This document shows, piece after piece, positions 44,318-53,045 of a DNA stretch of 64,000 bases. Within the stretch, counting starts at the first letter, position 1. Every line of letters starts with the position of its first letter. The stretch is from Agarivorans litoreus (lineage in GTDB: Bacteria; Pseudomonadota; Gammaproteobacteria; Enterobacterales; Celerinatantimonadaceae), in NCBI RefSeq assembly GCF_019649015.1, contig NZ_BLPI01000001.1:2249001-2313000 (forward strand). Direction: 5' to 3'. The notes beneath the pieces are model-generated. The model saw only the letters and a program-made list of their open reading frames with translations, was not told the origin of the DNA and did no database searches. Made by a program: the position numbers and the translations under genes.

Positions 44318-44399
44318 TTTTTAATTTAGATTTAAGGCTGTATTTGCCAAATAAAACACTATAATTCAGCTATTATTCTGGATTTTAATAGGGTTTGCC

Positions 44400-45593
44400 A
44401 TGACAGCCGCTTTCTCAGCACACATTTCTCAGCTCTTACAACAAGTAAAAGATGACGGTTTATATAAGCATGAGCGAGTTATCAACTCGCAGCAGCAAGC
44501 CGCTATCGCTGTAGAACAAGGCCAAGTTGTTAACTTTTGTGCTAACAATTACTTGGGCTTAGCCAATTCCCCCGCTCTTATTGAGGCAGCCAAATCGGGT
44601 TTAGATAGCCACGGCTTTGGTGCTGCTTCGGTGCGTTTTATTTGTGGTACTCAAGATATTCACAAACGCTTAGAGCAAGGCTTGAGTGAGTTTCTGGGTA
44701 TGGAAGATACGATTTTGTATTCTTCTTGCTTTGATGCCAACGCTGGGCTTTTTGAAACCTTATTGGGTCCAGAGGATGCGATTATCTCTGATGCACTAAA
44801 CCATGCTTCGATTATTGATGGTGTTCGTTTATGCAAAGCAAAGCGTTTTCGTTATGCCAACAATGATTTAGCAGAGCTTGAGCAATGCTTAAAAGCCGCC
44901 GATGAAGCAGGAGCGCGTTTTAAGCTGATTGCCACCGATGGTGTATTCTCTATGGATGGCGTAATTGCTAACTTGCCAGGCATTTGTGATTTAGCTGATA
45001 AGTACGATGCCATGGTAATGGTTGATGATTCTCACGCTGTTGGCTTTGTTGGTGAACATGGCCGTGGCACCCATGAGTACCATCAAGTAATGGACAGAGT
45101 GGATATTATTACTGGCACCTTAGGTAAAGCTATGGGCGGTGCTTCAGGTGGTTTTACTTCAGCTAAAAAAGAAGTGATTGATTGGTTGCGCCAACGCTCT
45201 CGTCCTTACCTCTTCTCTAACTCCCTCGCCCCGGCCATTGTTAGTGCGTCTCTTAAAGTATTGGAATTACTCGCTGGAGGTGATGCTCTGCGTAAACAGC
45301 TGTGGGATAACGTCGAATACTTCAGAACTGAGATGAGCCAAGCGGGCTTTACTTTAGCGGGCGCCGACCATGCCATCATTCCTGTGATGTTAGGTGACGC
45401 GAAACTGGCAAGCACCTTTGCCGACAAATTACTTGAGCGCGGTATTTACGTGATTGGTTTTTCTTTCCCTGTGGTACCTAAAGACCAAGCAAGGATCCGT
45501 ACGCAAATTTCGGCCGCGCATACACGCGAGCAACTAGAACATGCCGTTTCAGCCTTTACAGAAGTAGGTAAAGAGTTGGGGGTGATTGAATGA
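44400..45593 (+). CDS. kbl: Glycine C-acetyltransferase (2-amino-3-ketobutyrate CoA ligase)
   Basis: A 397-residue PLP enzyme splitting 2-amino-3-ketobutyrate with CoA into glycine and acetyl-CoA. The Schiff-base Lys lies in [15 protein letters not shown], with [12 protein letters not shown] as the PLP-ring/Asp motif and [10 protein letters not shown] near the N terminus. TATAAT at 44360-44365 may be its -10 box. It overlaps tdh by four bases (ATGA), the standard kbl-tdh operon. Confidence 0.98.
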   Translation: MTAAFSAHISQLLQQVKDDGLYKHERVINSQQQAAIAVEQGQVVNFCANNYLGLANSPALIEAAKSGLDSHGFGAASVRFICGTQDIHKRLEQGLSEFLGMEDTILYSSCFDANAGLFETLLGPEDAIISDALNHASIIDGVRLCKAKRFRYANNDLAELEQCLKAADEAGARFKLIATDGVFSMDGVIANLPGICDLADKYDAMVMVDDSHAVGFVGEHGRGTHEYHQVMDRVDIITGTLGKAMGGASGGFTSAKKEVIDWLRQRSRPYLFSNSLAPAIVSASLKVLELLAGGDALRKQLWDNVEYFRTEMSQAGFTLAGADHAIIPVMLGDAKLASTFADKLLERGIYVIGFSFPVVPKDQARIRTQISAAHTREQLEHAVSAFTEVGKELGVIE

Positions 45594-46621
45594 GCATTAA
45601 AGCCTTAGCAAAGTTAAAAACAGAGCCTGGGATTTGGATGACCCAAGTCGACATGCCAGAGCTTGGTCACAACGACCTTCTGATTAAAATAAACAAAACC
45701 GCTATTTGCGGTACCGATGTGCACATCTACAACTGGGATGAATGGTCACAAAAAACCATTCCAGTGCCTATGGTGATAGGCCATGAGTATGCAGGAGAAG
45801 TGGTGGATATTGGCCAAGAAGTACGTGGCTTTTCGGTGGGTGATAGAGTCTCTGGCGAAGGGCACATTACCTGTGGTCATTGCCGTAACTGCCGGGGTGG
45901 GCGTACCCATTTGTGCCGCAATACTGTTGGAGTTGGCGTAAATCGTACTGGCTGCTTTTCAGAATACTTGGTTATTCCTGCAGTTAACGCTTTTAAACTA
46001 CCCGACGAAATTAGTGACGACTTAGCCGCTATCTTTGACCCCTTTGGTAATGCTGTACACAGTGCCCTCTCGTTTGATTTAGTGGGCGAAGATGTATTGA
46101 TTACCGGCGCCGGCCCCATTGGTGTAATGGCTGCGGCCATTTGTAAGCATGTTGGTGCGCGCCATGTGGTGGTAACTGATGTAAATGACTACCGCTTGGA
46201 TCTAGCCCAAAAAATGGGGGCAACTCGGGTAGTCAATGTTGCCAAGCAATCGTTGAAAGATACCATGAACGAACTCAACATGACCGAGGGCTTTGATGTA
46301 GGCCTAGAAATGTCTGGTGTGCCCAGCGCTTTTAGCTCTATGTTAGAGCTGATGAATCATGGCGGTAAGGTCGCAATGTTGGGCATTCCACCCAGCGATA
46401 TGGGTATTGATTGGAGCCAAGTTATTTTTAAAGGCTTGGTGATTAAAGGTATCTATGGCCGAGAGATGTTTGAAACATGGTATAAAATGGCATCTTTGGT
46501 ACAATCTGGCCTCGATTTAAGCCCAATCATTACGCATCATTATAGTGTTGACGATTTTCAGCAAGGTTTTGATGCGATGCGCTCAGGACAAAGTGGCAAG
46601 GTTATTTTGGATTGGCGTTAG
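45590..46621 (+). CDS. tdh: L-threonine 3-dehydrogenase
   Basis: A 343-residue zinc medium-chain dehydrogenase oxidising threonine with NAD to 2-amino-3-ketobutyrate, the substrate of Kbl. Catalytic zinc site: Cys in [15 protein letters not shown] and the GHEYAGEVV pair; structural zinc [15 protein letters not shown]; Rossmann motif [12 protein letters not shown]. It is fully intact and translationally coupled to kbl. No Lrp-type site could be picked out by eye. Confidence 0.98.
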   Translation: MSIKALAKLKTEPGIWMTQVDMPELGHNDLLIKINKTAICGTDVHIYNWDEWSQKTIPVPMVIGHEYAGEVVDIGQEVRGFSVGDRVSGEGHITCGHCRNCRGGRTHLCRNTVGVGVNRTGCFSEYLVIPAVNAFKLPDEISDDLAAIFDPFGNAVHSALSFDLVGEDVLITGAGPIGVMAAAICKHVGARHVVVTDVNDYRLDLAQKMGATRVVNVAKQSLKDTMNELNMTEGFDVGLEMSGVPSAFSSMLELMNHGGKVAMLGIPPSDMGIDWSQVIFKGLVIKGIYGREMFETWYKMASLVQSGLDLSPIITHHYSVDDFQQGFDAMRSGQSGKVILDWR

Positions 46622-46669
46622 TAAAAAAATTATTATTTGTAGTAAGCGATAATAACCTGGATATGAGAT

Positions 46670-47422
46670 ATGGATATACACCCTACAGCGATTATATCGC
46701 CTAAAGCGACCCTTGGTAATAATGTTACTGTTGGCCCATTTTCGATCGTTCATGATAATGTTGAAATTGCAGATAATGTGGTGATTGAATCTCACTGTGA
46801 ATTGGGTGTTAGAAATCAACGAACGGGTGATAAACCCTTAGTGGTTGGCAGCAATTCTCATATTCGCTCTCATAGTGTTTTGTATGCGGCCTCGAGCTTT
46901 GGAAGTAATTTCGTAACAGGGCATAGGGTTACCATTAGAGAGAACACTTCTGCAGGTAAAAATTTTCAAGTTGGTACCTTAGGCGACATCCAAGGTGATT
47001 GTGTGATAGGAGATTATGTGCGTTTTCATAGTAATGTGCATATTGGTCAACACTCTATTGTCGGCAATTTTGTATGGATCTTCCCTTATGTGGTTTTAAC
47101 CAATGATCCCCATCCCCCAAGTAACGTAATGCAAGGCGTAACTGTAGAAGACTTTGCTGTGATTGCCACTATGAGTGTGATTCTTCCAGGAGTGAAAATC
47201 GCAGGAGGCTGTTTGGTTGCTGCTCACTCTTCGGTTAACCGAAATACTAAAGCGAATACTATTTATGCCGGTTCACCTGCAAAAGCAGTAGGTGAAACGT
47301 CAAAGATTCGTTTAAAAGATGGCTCTAGGAGACCCGCTTACCCTTGGCCAAAGCATTTTAAGCGTGGTTACCCAGAAGAAGCCATTAAAATTTTGGAGAG
47401 TATCGCCAGTGACAATGCCTAA
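46670..47422 (+). CDS. Left-handed beta-helix acyltransferase
   Basis: A 250-residue hexapeptide-repeat enzyme (MDIHPTAIISPKATLGNNVTVGPFSIV...; repeats run to about residue 200) with the loop VLTNDPHPP carrying the catalytic-type His, ending with a helical tail. Such enzymes N- or O-acylate sugar nucleotides. Followed by a MaoC hydratase (8-bp overlap) and FdtA/FdtB homologues, so the likely acceptor is a dTDP-3-amino-3,6-dideoxyhexose. Members of this fold normally use acetyl-CoA; the neighbour hints at a different acyl group. FdtC/QdtC would be the nearest named function, but sequence identity cannot be judged here. Confidence 0.82.
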   Translation: MDIHPTAIISPKATLGNNVTVGPFSIVHDNVEIADNVVIESHCELGVRNQRTGDKPLVVGSNSHIRSHSVLYAASSFGSNFVTGHRVTIRENTSAGKNFQVGTLGDIQGDCVIGDYVRFHSNVHIGQHSIVGNFVWIFPYVVLTNDPHPPSNVMQGVTVEDFAVIATMSVILPGVKIAGGCLVAAHSSVNRNTKANTIYAGSPAKAVGETSKIRLKDGSRRPAYPWPKHFKRGYPEEAIKILESIASDNA

Positions 47423-47852
47423 CCAGCAGCCGACCAAAAAAAAATATACTTTGGAGGAGTTAATCGAAGGGATGAGTGCTGAATTAACTCAAGTTATTGC
47501 GGCAGAGGACACCTTGCAATTCGCTGATTTATCTGGAGATTGTAACCCTGTTCATCTAGATGAAAACTATGCTGCGAACTCAAGATATAAGAAGCGTATA
47601 GCTCATGGTTTGCATGGGGCAAGTTTTTTTTCAGCTCTATTTGGTACTCAATTACCAGGCGAAGGCTGTGTGTACGCATCACAAAATCTGCAGTTTAAGA
47701 GGCCTGTATATGTAGGTGATACGGTTACGGCAAAAGTGACAATTCGTAAGATTGATCGTGTGAAAAAGATTGTGAGTTTTGAAACCAAATGCTTTGTCAA
47801 AAACAAAGTCGTAATTGATGGTTCCGCGGATATTTTTATGCCTCAAAAGTAA
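47415..47852 (+). CDS. MaoC/PhaJ-like (R)-enoyl-CoA hydratase
   Basis: A 145-residue hot-dog protein. The hydratase-2 motif is clear: FADLSGDCNPVHLDENYAANSRYKKRIAHGLHG, giving the catalytic Asp and His of R-specific hydratases. ATG 47415 overlaps the acyltransferase stop by eight bases, so it is part of the sugar operon. An ORF reading from 47319 is only an upstream extension. Known chemistry: hydration of trans-2-enoyl-CoA (e.g. crotonyl-CoA) to (R)-3-hydroxyacyl-CoA. In this setting it plausibly makes the acyl donor for the neighbouring acyltransferase. Confidence 0.88.
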   Translation: MPNQQPTKKKYTLEELIEGMSAELTQVIAAEDTLQFADLSGDCNPVHLDENYAANSRYKKRIAHGLHGASFFSALFGTQLPGEGCVYASQNLQFKRPVYVGDTVTAKVTIRKIDRVKKIVSFETKCFVKNKVVIDGSADIFMPQK

Positions 47853-47902
47853 CCTCATAATAATTTAATTGGAATAAATTACTTAAAAGCAGAGCACTAA
47901 CA

Positions 47903-48307
47903 TTGAGCTTAATAAAAGTACTAAATTTTAAACCTTTAGGCGATGAACGTGGAGATTTAGTTGCTCTAGAGGAACTTGTCGATATTCCTTTTGTTATGAA
48001 GCGAGTTTATTACGTGTTTCGCACGGAGCGAGGAGTATCTCGAGGGTTTCACGCGCATAGAAATCTCAAGCAAGTGGCCGTTTGTGTTACGGGTAGCTGT
48101 GAGTTCGTGCTTGATGACGGAGAAAACCGAGAAACAATTACTTTAGATAGTTCGACAAAAGGTATTTTGATTGAAGGCATCGTTTGGCGTGAAATGCATA
48201 ACTTTTCTGATGACTGTGTCTTAATGGTCATTGCTAGCGAACATTATGATGAAGCTGACTACATCCGTAGTTACGATGATTTTTTAGAGATAGTTAACGC
48301 AGGCTAA
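47903..48307 (+). CDS. dTDP-4-keto-6-deoxyglucose 3,4-ketoisomerase (FdtA/QdtA-like)
   Basis: A 134-residue cupin (WxcM-like), TTG start at 47903. The motif GVSRGFHAHRNLKQVAVCVTGSCEFVLDDG contains the paired His residues of FdtA/QdtA ketoisomerases. It moves the keto group from C4 to C3, giving the substrate of a 3-aminotransferase. The C-4 epimer made (Fuc or Qui series) cannot be decided from sequence by eye. It is followed by the matching aminotransferase. Confidence 0.9.
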   Translation: MSLIKVLNFKPLGDERGDLVALEELVDIPFVMKRVYYVFRTERGVSRGFHAHRNLKQVAVCVTGSCEFVLDDGENRETITLDSSTKGILIEGIVWREMHNFSDDCVLMVIASEHYDEADYIRSYDDFLEIVNAG

Positions 48308-48344
48308 AGTTTTGCCTGTTGATTGCAAAATAATGGTGATTTAA

Positions 48345-49451
48345 GTGGTTGATTTTTTAAACTTGCAGACTGTGAATGCTCAATACGCTGAACAGTTAAA
48401 ACAGGCTTGTGCAAGAGTTATTGATTCCGGCTGGTATTTGCAAGGTAATGAACTCGTTGATTTTGAGAATGCGTTTGCTAATTATTGTGGCTGTAAGCAC
48501 GCTGTTGGTGTTGCAAATGGTTTAGACGCTCTAACTTTAGTGCTAAGAGCTTGGATCGAAATGGGCTGGCTGAAAGAAGGGGACGAAGTAATAGTGCCAG
48601 CTAACACTTATATTGCCTCGGTGTTGGCTATCACAGAAAGTCGTCTTACTCCTGTTTTTGTTGAACCAGACCCTCTCACTTTTAACTTATCACTAGAAAA
48701 TGTATCAGAAGCCATTACTCCTCGTAGCAAGGTAATTATGGCTGTTCATTTGTACGGCCAGTTAGCTCCAATGCCAGAGCTGGTAACATTAGCCAAACAA
48801 CATGATCTTTTAGTGTTAGAAGATTCTGCTCAAGCTCATGGCGCTATGGTCGATGACAAAAAAGCTGGTGCTTGGGGGGATGCTAGTGGGTTTAGCTTTT
48901 ATCCTGGTAAAAACTTGGGAGCATTGGGTGATGGTGGCGCTGTTACTACTAATAATGATGAGTTAGCCAATGTATTGAGGGCGCTACGAAACTATGGCTC
49001 CCATCAAAAGTACCTGAATAAATATAAAGGAATGAATAGTCGCTTAGATGAAATACAAGCAGCAATGTTAAGTGTTAAGTTGGCTCATCTTGACGATGAA
49101 ATTGCAGCTAGGCGCAGTGTAGCAAGTTACTATCGTGAGCATATAGAAAACCCATTGGTCACCTTACCTGTTTGTGATGATGAGTCCTCGCATGTGTGGC
49201 ATTTATTTGTGATTCGTTGCGATAATAGGGAGCGGTTACAGGCTCACTTAGCGAGCAAAGGGGTTCAAAGTTTGATTCATTACCCAACTCCTCCTCATCA
49301 ACAAGATGCTTATGCGGAGTTTAATCACCTGTCTTTTCCTTTAACCGAATCTATTCATCAGCAGGTGTTGTCGTTACCAATGGGAGCAACTCTATCTCGA
49401 GACGATTTGAAATTGGTAGTAAATGCAGTAAACAGCTTTTCTTTAATTTAA
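48345..49451 (+). CDS. DegT/DnrJ-type sugar 3-aminotransferase (FdtB/QdtB-like)
   Basis: A 368-residue PLP enzyme, GTG start. The Schiff-base Lys is in [17 protein letters not shown], the PLP-phosphate segment is [11 protein letters not shown] and the C-terminal [10 protein letters not shown]...HLFVIR layout is conserved. It should transfer an amino group to C3 of dTDP-3-keto-6-deoxyhexose, giving Fuc3N or Qui3N. RmlA and RmlB, needed upstream, are not in the window. Confidence 0.92.
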   Translation: MVDFLNLQTVNAQYAEQLKQACARVIDSGWYLQGNELVDFENAFANYCGCKHAVGVANGLDALTLVLRAWIEMGWLKEGDEVIVPANTYIASVLAITESRLTPVFVEPDPLTFNLSLENVSEAITPRSKVIMAVHLYGQLAPMPELVTLAKQHDLLVLEDSAQAHGAMVDDKKAGAWGDASGFSFYPGKNLGALGDGGAVTTNNDELANVLRALRNYGSHQKYLNKYKGMNSRLDEIQAAMLSVKLAHLDDEIAARRSVASYYREHIENPLVTLPVCDDESSHVWHLFVIRCDNRERLQAHLASKGVQSLIHYPTPPHQQDAYAEFNHLSFPLTESIHQQVLSLPMGATLSRDDLKLVVNAVNSFSLI

Positions 49452-49493
49452 GAATAAGTGCATCTCTTTTTTATTCGGTAGGTTATATCAGCT

Positions 49494-50420
49494 TTGGAAA
49501 AACGAATTAAAAAAATATCAATTATTACATTAACTTATAATAATTGGCGTTTACTTGAACAGGCATTTTTATCATTGAGTACTCAAGAGTTACCGAAAGG
49601 TGTCTTTATAGAGTACTTTGTTGTAGATGATGGCAGTATCGACTTTAATGTCAATGCTATTGAGACTATGGCAGAACAGTATGGCATCGATAAAAAGTAT
49701 ACATTTAGTATCAAACAAAATTCTGAGAATATAGGTACTGTGGCAAGCTTTAATCGGGCAATAAAAAGCAGTAATGGTGATCTCATCATTCCACTGGCTG
49801 GTGACGATAGTCTTGCTAACGATACGGTGATAAAAGATATTACTAACTACTTTGATTTTAATGATGCACTCTTACTAACGGGCCTCCGGATTCCTGTTGT
49901 TGATGGTGTGCCGTATAAAGAAAAAGTGATGCCAGAATGTAAATATCATTATATGTTTGAGCAAAGCAACCAAGCTTCACTTTATAAGCAGTTGTGTTTA
50001 AAAAATAATATTATTTCAGGTGCGTCGACTTATTATCACCGTGATGTATTTAATATTGTTGGAATGTTTGATGAATCGTATCGATTAATGGAAGATTTCC
50101 CGTTTTATGTAAGCTCGATTTCTAAAGGAATTAAAATACATTTACTCAAAAAGCCTACACTTCTGTATAGTACTCATGGCCTTAGCAATCAGAGCACCGT
50201 CAACCCTTTACTTCAGAAAGATCATGTTCGACTGATGAAAAACATAATAAGCCAGCGTGACTTTAGTTATTATGAACTAAGATGTTTATATTTCAATGAG
50301 GTGCTCGATAGCTTTGAACGTAAGTCTCTGTTTAATATGATTAAATATATAGATTGCTTACTACTTAGGAGGTATGGATCCCTAAAAAAATCGATAATAA
50401 AAAGAGTCGTCTCTAAATAG
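49494..50420 (+). CDS. GT2 glycosyltransferase
   Basis: A 308-residue GT-A enzyme, TTG start at 49494 with TAGG about ten bases upstream. N-terminal ISIITLTYNNWRLLEQAFLSL, first Asp in VVDDGSIDFN, donor motif PLAGDDSLANDT, and a later acid-rich base region LMEDFPFYV. Very AT-rich (12 of 60 bases GC in 49501-49560). It likely transfers the deoxyaminosugar or a partner sugar to an O-chain or outer core. Its stop touches the 3' end of the next (minus) gene. Confidence 0.85.
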   Translation: MEKRIKKISIITLTYNNWRLLEQAFLSLSTQELPKGVFIEYFVVDDGSIDFNVNAIETMAEQYGIDKKYTFSIKQNSENIGTVASFNRAIKSSNGDLIIPLAGDDSLANDTVIKDITNYFDFNDALLLTGLRIPVVDGVPYKEKVMPECKYHYMFEQSNQASLYKQLCLKNNIISGASTYYHRDVFNIVGMFDESYRLMEDFPFYVSSISKGIKIHLLKKPTLLYSTHGLSNQSTVNPLLQKDHVRLMKNIISQRDFSYYELRCLYFNEVLDSFERKSLFNMIKYIDCLLLRRYGSLKKSIIKRVVSK

Positions 50421-51230
50421 TTATTTATATTTTTTATGAGAAGAGGAAAATGACTCTAAACGTTTACGTAAACTGTAAATAATACTTCTATTAAATAAAG
50501 TGTTTAGCCAACTTATGTTGGTGATGATAAGCTTGGTACAAGTACTTCTTATATACTTGTTGCTTAGAGCCTTAGCGTACTTATTTAATAATTCTTTTTT
50601 GCTCACTTCAAAACTTTTATTAATGTTCCCACCACTATTATGTAGTAAATGGAAGTCAATTACATAAGATCTTAAGCCTAATATTTCAGCAATAATACAC
50701 ATGTCTGTTCCGTATAGGTGAAAACCTGATAGGTCTTTAGAAATAGATAGTGCGGATTCTTTTTTTACAATTATAAAATTTTCATCCAAGCTTTTAACTT
50801 GTGCAGGGAAGTTTCCAACATTAATATTTTCACCATGCGGATCGCTAATACGCATGGCATAGTGTTTAAAGTCAATATATCCAGCATTACCGCACAAGCC
50901 CCAATTGGGATCTATTTGGTCTAGCTCTCTCAATTCGCTTTCAAGTTTTTCTTTATCATCAAAGTTTAAAAGAATATCTTGGTGACAAAGAATAATGTAA
51001 TTAGCATCGGAGTGAGTAAGAAACTTCCTAATTGCTTGATAGGCATCTAATTTATTACTTTTACTATTATCAGCATAAATGAATTGCGTATTTTCTTCAG
51101 AAAAGCCAACCGATGCAAAAGACTTTAACATGCCCTGGTATTCGGAGAGGTCGGTAACTAGGGTGCATACTGCAAATTGGTAGTTATGCTTAATTTGGTC
51201 AATTTCTTTAGCGTTCACTGGATTACTCAT
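50421..51230 (-). CDS. Glycosyltransferase-like protein, AT-rich
   Basis: A 269-residue protein with a GT-A-like layout: FAVCTLVTDLSEYQGMLKSF, the segment YADNSKSNKLDAYQAIRKF, then CHQDILLNFDD replacing DxD, and FHLYGTDMCIIAEILG. ATG 51230 (MSNPVNAKEID) is preferred over a TTG six codons earlier. It belongs to a group of surface-polysaccharide transferases that is poorly defined; acceptor and donor are unknown. It forms a minus-strand run with the two GT2 genes behind it. Confidence 0.68.
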   Translation of the reverse strand: MSNPVNAKEIDQIKHNYQFAVCTLVTDLSEYQGMLKSFASVGFSEENTQFIYADNSKSNKLDAYQAIRKFLTHSDANYIILCHQDILLNFDDKEKLESELRELDQIDPNWGLCGNAGYIDFKHYAMRISDPHGENINVGNFPAQVKSLDENFIIVKKESALSISKDLSGFHLYGTDMCIIAEILGLRSYVIDFHLLHNSGGNINKSFEVSKKELLNKYAKALSNKYIRSTCTKLIITNISWLNTLFNRSIIYSLRKRLESFSSSHKKYK

Positions 51231-51258
51231 GACATATTCTGTAGGCAATTATTTAGGT

Positions 51259-52083
51259 TTAATCTAGGTACTTATCTATGCCATTTTCACAATAGTATAG
51301 TTTTTTGGCGGTGTTTTCTTTGATAATTCGAAGATTGATATTAACGTCGGCACGCCGCTCTTGGTGGTGTAAATGATAAACAGGAATCACAAATTTTACG
51401 CTTTTCTCATGAATGCCTTTGCCGTTAAAGCGCCAACCAAGATCGTCATCTTCCCCGCCAACACCAGGTAAGTCTTCGTTGTAACCATTTATTTTCAGCA
51501 TGTCTTTTCTAGCTACGGACCAGTTGCAGCCAACAATGGTTAAATATTTTGCTTGCTGTCTTTTGTGTAATAACTTAGAGCGAAAGCCTATTTCATAGTT
51601 TTTGGTGTGGTCAAATAGAAGCGGAATACCTAACAAGGTATAAATCAAACGATTCTCTAATAGCGAGAGTAGTTGAGGCTTTTTTCTTAGCCAAGCAGAG
51701 ACTACAGGCCCTAAATGCACTCGCCTTCCTGTGCATACTCTGTTTTTCTCGCGCTGCAAAAGGTGCTCTTCTACGTAGTGGCTATGAGGTAGGCAGTCAC
51801 CGTCTAAAAACATAAGGTAATCGCTTTTGGCTGCTGCTATCGCCCTGTTGACTGCTTTGGTTTTACGAAAGCCAATATCTTCTTGGCTTAAATGCTGAAT
51901 TGGAAAATTAAAGCCTTGTTGGCTTAGGTAATTCTGCACAGCTTCACTTTCACAATCTTCAGCAATTATCACTTCAAATTGCTTTTCTGTTTGTTGGCTT
52001 AAAGCGTATAAAATGGCATTTAAAGCCTCAACGTCTTTATAGATTGAAATAATCACACTTGCTTTGGGTGAAGAATGACTCAT
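51259..52083 (-). CDS. GT2 glycosyltransferase
   Basis: A 274-residue GT-A enzyme with ASVIISIYKDVEALNAILYALSQQ, donor site MFLDGDCLPHSHYV, and the late catalytic region GYNEDLPGVGGEDDDLGWRF (ED motif of galactosyl/galactosaminyl-type GT27 C domains). Its start overlaps the stop of the WbbL-like gene by four bases (ATGA). Likely an LPS outer-core or O-chain transferase. Confidence 0.88.
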   Translation of the reverse strand: MSHSSPKASVIISIYKDVEALNAILYALSQQTEKQFEVIIAEDCESEAVQNYLSQQGFNFPIQHLSQEDIGFRKTKAVNRAIAAAKSDYLMFLDGDCLPHSHYVEEHLLQREKNRVCTGRRVHLGPVVSAWLRKKPQLLSLLENRLIYTLLGIPLLFDHTKNYEIGFRSKLLHKRQQAKYLTIVGCNWSVARKDMLKINGYNEDLPGVGGEDDDLGWRFNGKGIHEKSVKFVIPVYHLHHQERRADVNINLRIIKENTAKKLYYCENGIDKYLD

Positions 52084-52985
52084 TGGTTACCTTGCTTATA
52101 TCTTAGTGACTGGTTTTTGGGACAGCCTTTTAATAAGAATTTTAGAAGTGGCCTTCTGTTAGGTTTTGTTATGGCTCGTTTGCACTCTTTCAATAAGTAT
52201 ACACTTTTGATTATGCTTCTTGAGTAAACTGGGTAGTGTTTGCGCAGTAATCGCCAAAATGAAATGTAAAACTCTTTTTCAATCGCGAGATCTCGTTCGG
52301 TGCTTCCACCACCTAAATGAATCACTTTGGCGTTATTTAATAGGTAGATGGGTTTGTTTTTTTTGTGCAAACGAATCGCAAAATCTTCTTCTTCACAGTA
52401 TAGGAAGTACTCAGTATCGTAACCACCTAGCTGTTCAAAATCGCTACGCCTAAAAAACATGGTAGCCCCGCTAACAACCGGTACCGCAATTGGATGTTGG
52501 TAATGCGTTTTACGTTTGGGGTAGTTAGCGGGCTTAAATATTCTTAGTAACGAGGCACCAAGTAGCTTATTGGCAACAGTGGGGATGTATTCAAATGAAG
52601 CTGTACGCTGGTTTTCTTCGCTATAAATTGTGGGGCTGCATAATGCGGTGTCTGGGTGTTGTTCCATGAACAGAAACATTGCATCTAAGCTGCCTGGAAG
52701 AACGCGTGTATCATTGTTTAGAAAAAAAATATATTGCCCCTGACAGTAAGCAAAGCCAGACATATTCCCGCCTGAAAAACCTAGGTTAAACTCATTTTTC
52801 ACTAACTTGGCCCAAGGATAAGCGCCAATATTTGATTCTAGGTTTTGTAAGTCGTCATTGCGGGAGGCATTGTCTACAACAATGGCTTCAAATGATACTG
52901 TTGGCTTACTGTCTGTAATCGATTTTAAGCAATCAAGAGTGTGTGCGCTTGAGTTGTAATTGATCATTACAATCGAAATGTTCAT
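52080..52985 (-). CDS. GT2 glycosyltransferase, WbbL/rhamnosyltransferase-like
   Basis: A 301-residue GT-A enzyme with ISIVMINYNSSAHTLDCLKSI, VVDNASRNDD, NLGFSGGNMSGF, donor motif FLNNDTRVLPG and base region YDTEYFLYCEEEDFAIRL. This set of motifs is typical of WbbL-type rhamnosyltransferases; the sugar cannot be settled from sequence. It is first of a three-gene minus-strand run downstream of the GT4-deacetylase fusion gene. Confidence 0.9.
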   Translation of the reverse strand: MNISIVMINYNSSAHTLDCLKSITDSKPTVSFEAIVVDNASRNDDLQNLESNIGAYPWAKLVKNEFNLGFSGGNMSGFAYCQGQYIFFLNNDTRVLPGSLDAMFLFMEQHPDTALCSPTIYSEENQRTASFEYIPTVANKLLGASLLRIFKPANYPKRKTHYQHPIAVPVVSGATMFFRRSDFEQLGGYDTEYFLYCEEEDFAIRLHKKNKPIYLLNNAKVIHLGGGSTERDLAIEKEFYISFWRLLRKHYPVYSRSIIKSVYLLKECKRAITKPNRRPLLKFLLKGCPKNQSLRYKQGNQ

Positions 52986-53045
52986 ACAGTTAGCCTAAAT
53001 TTAGAAAAGGGATTTTAAGAGAAATAGCTATGGAATTCATTTGCA

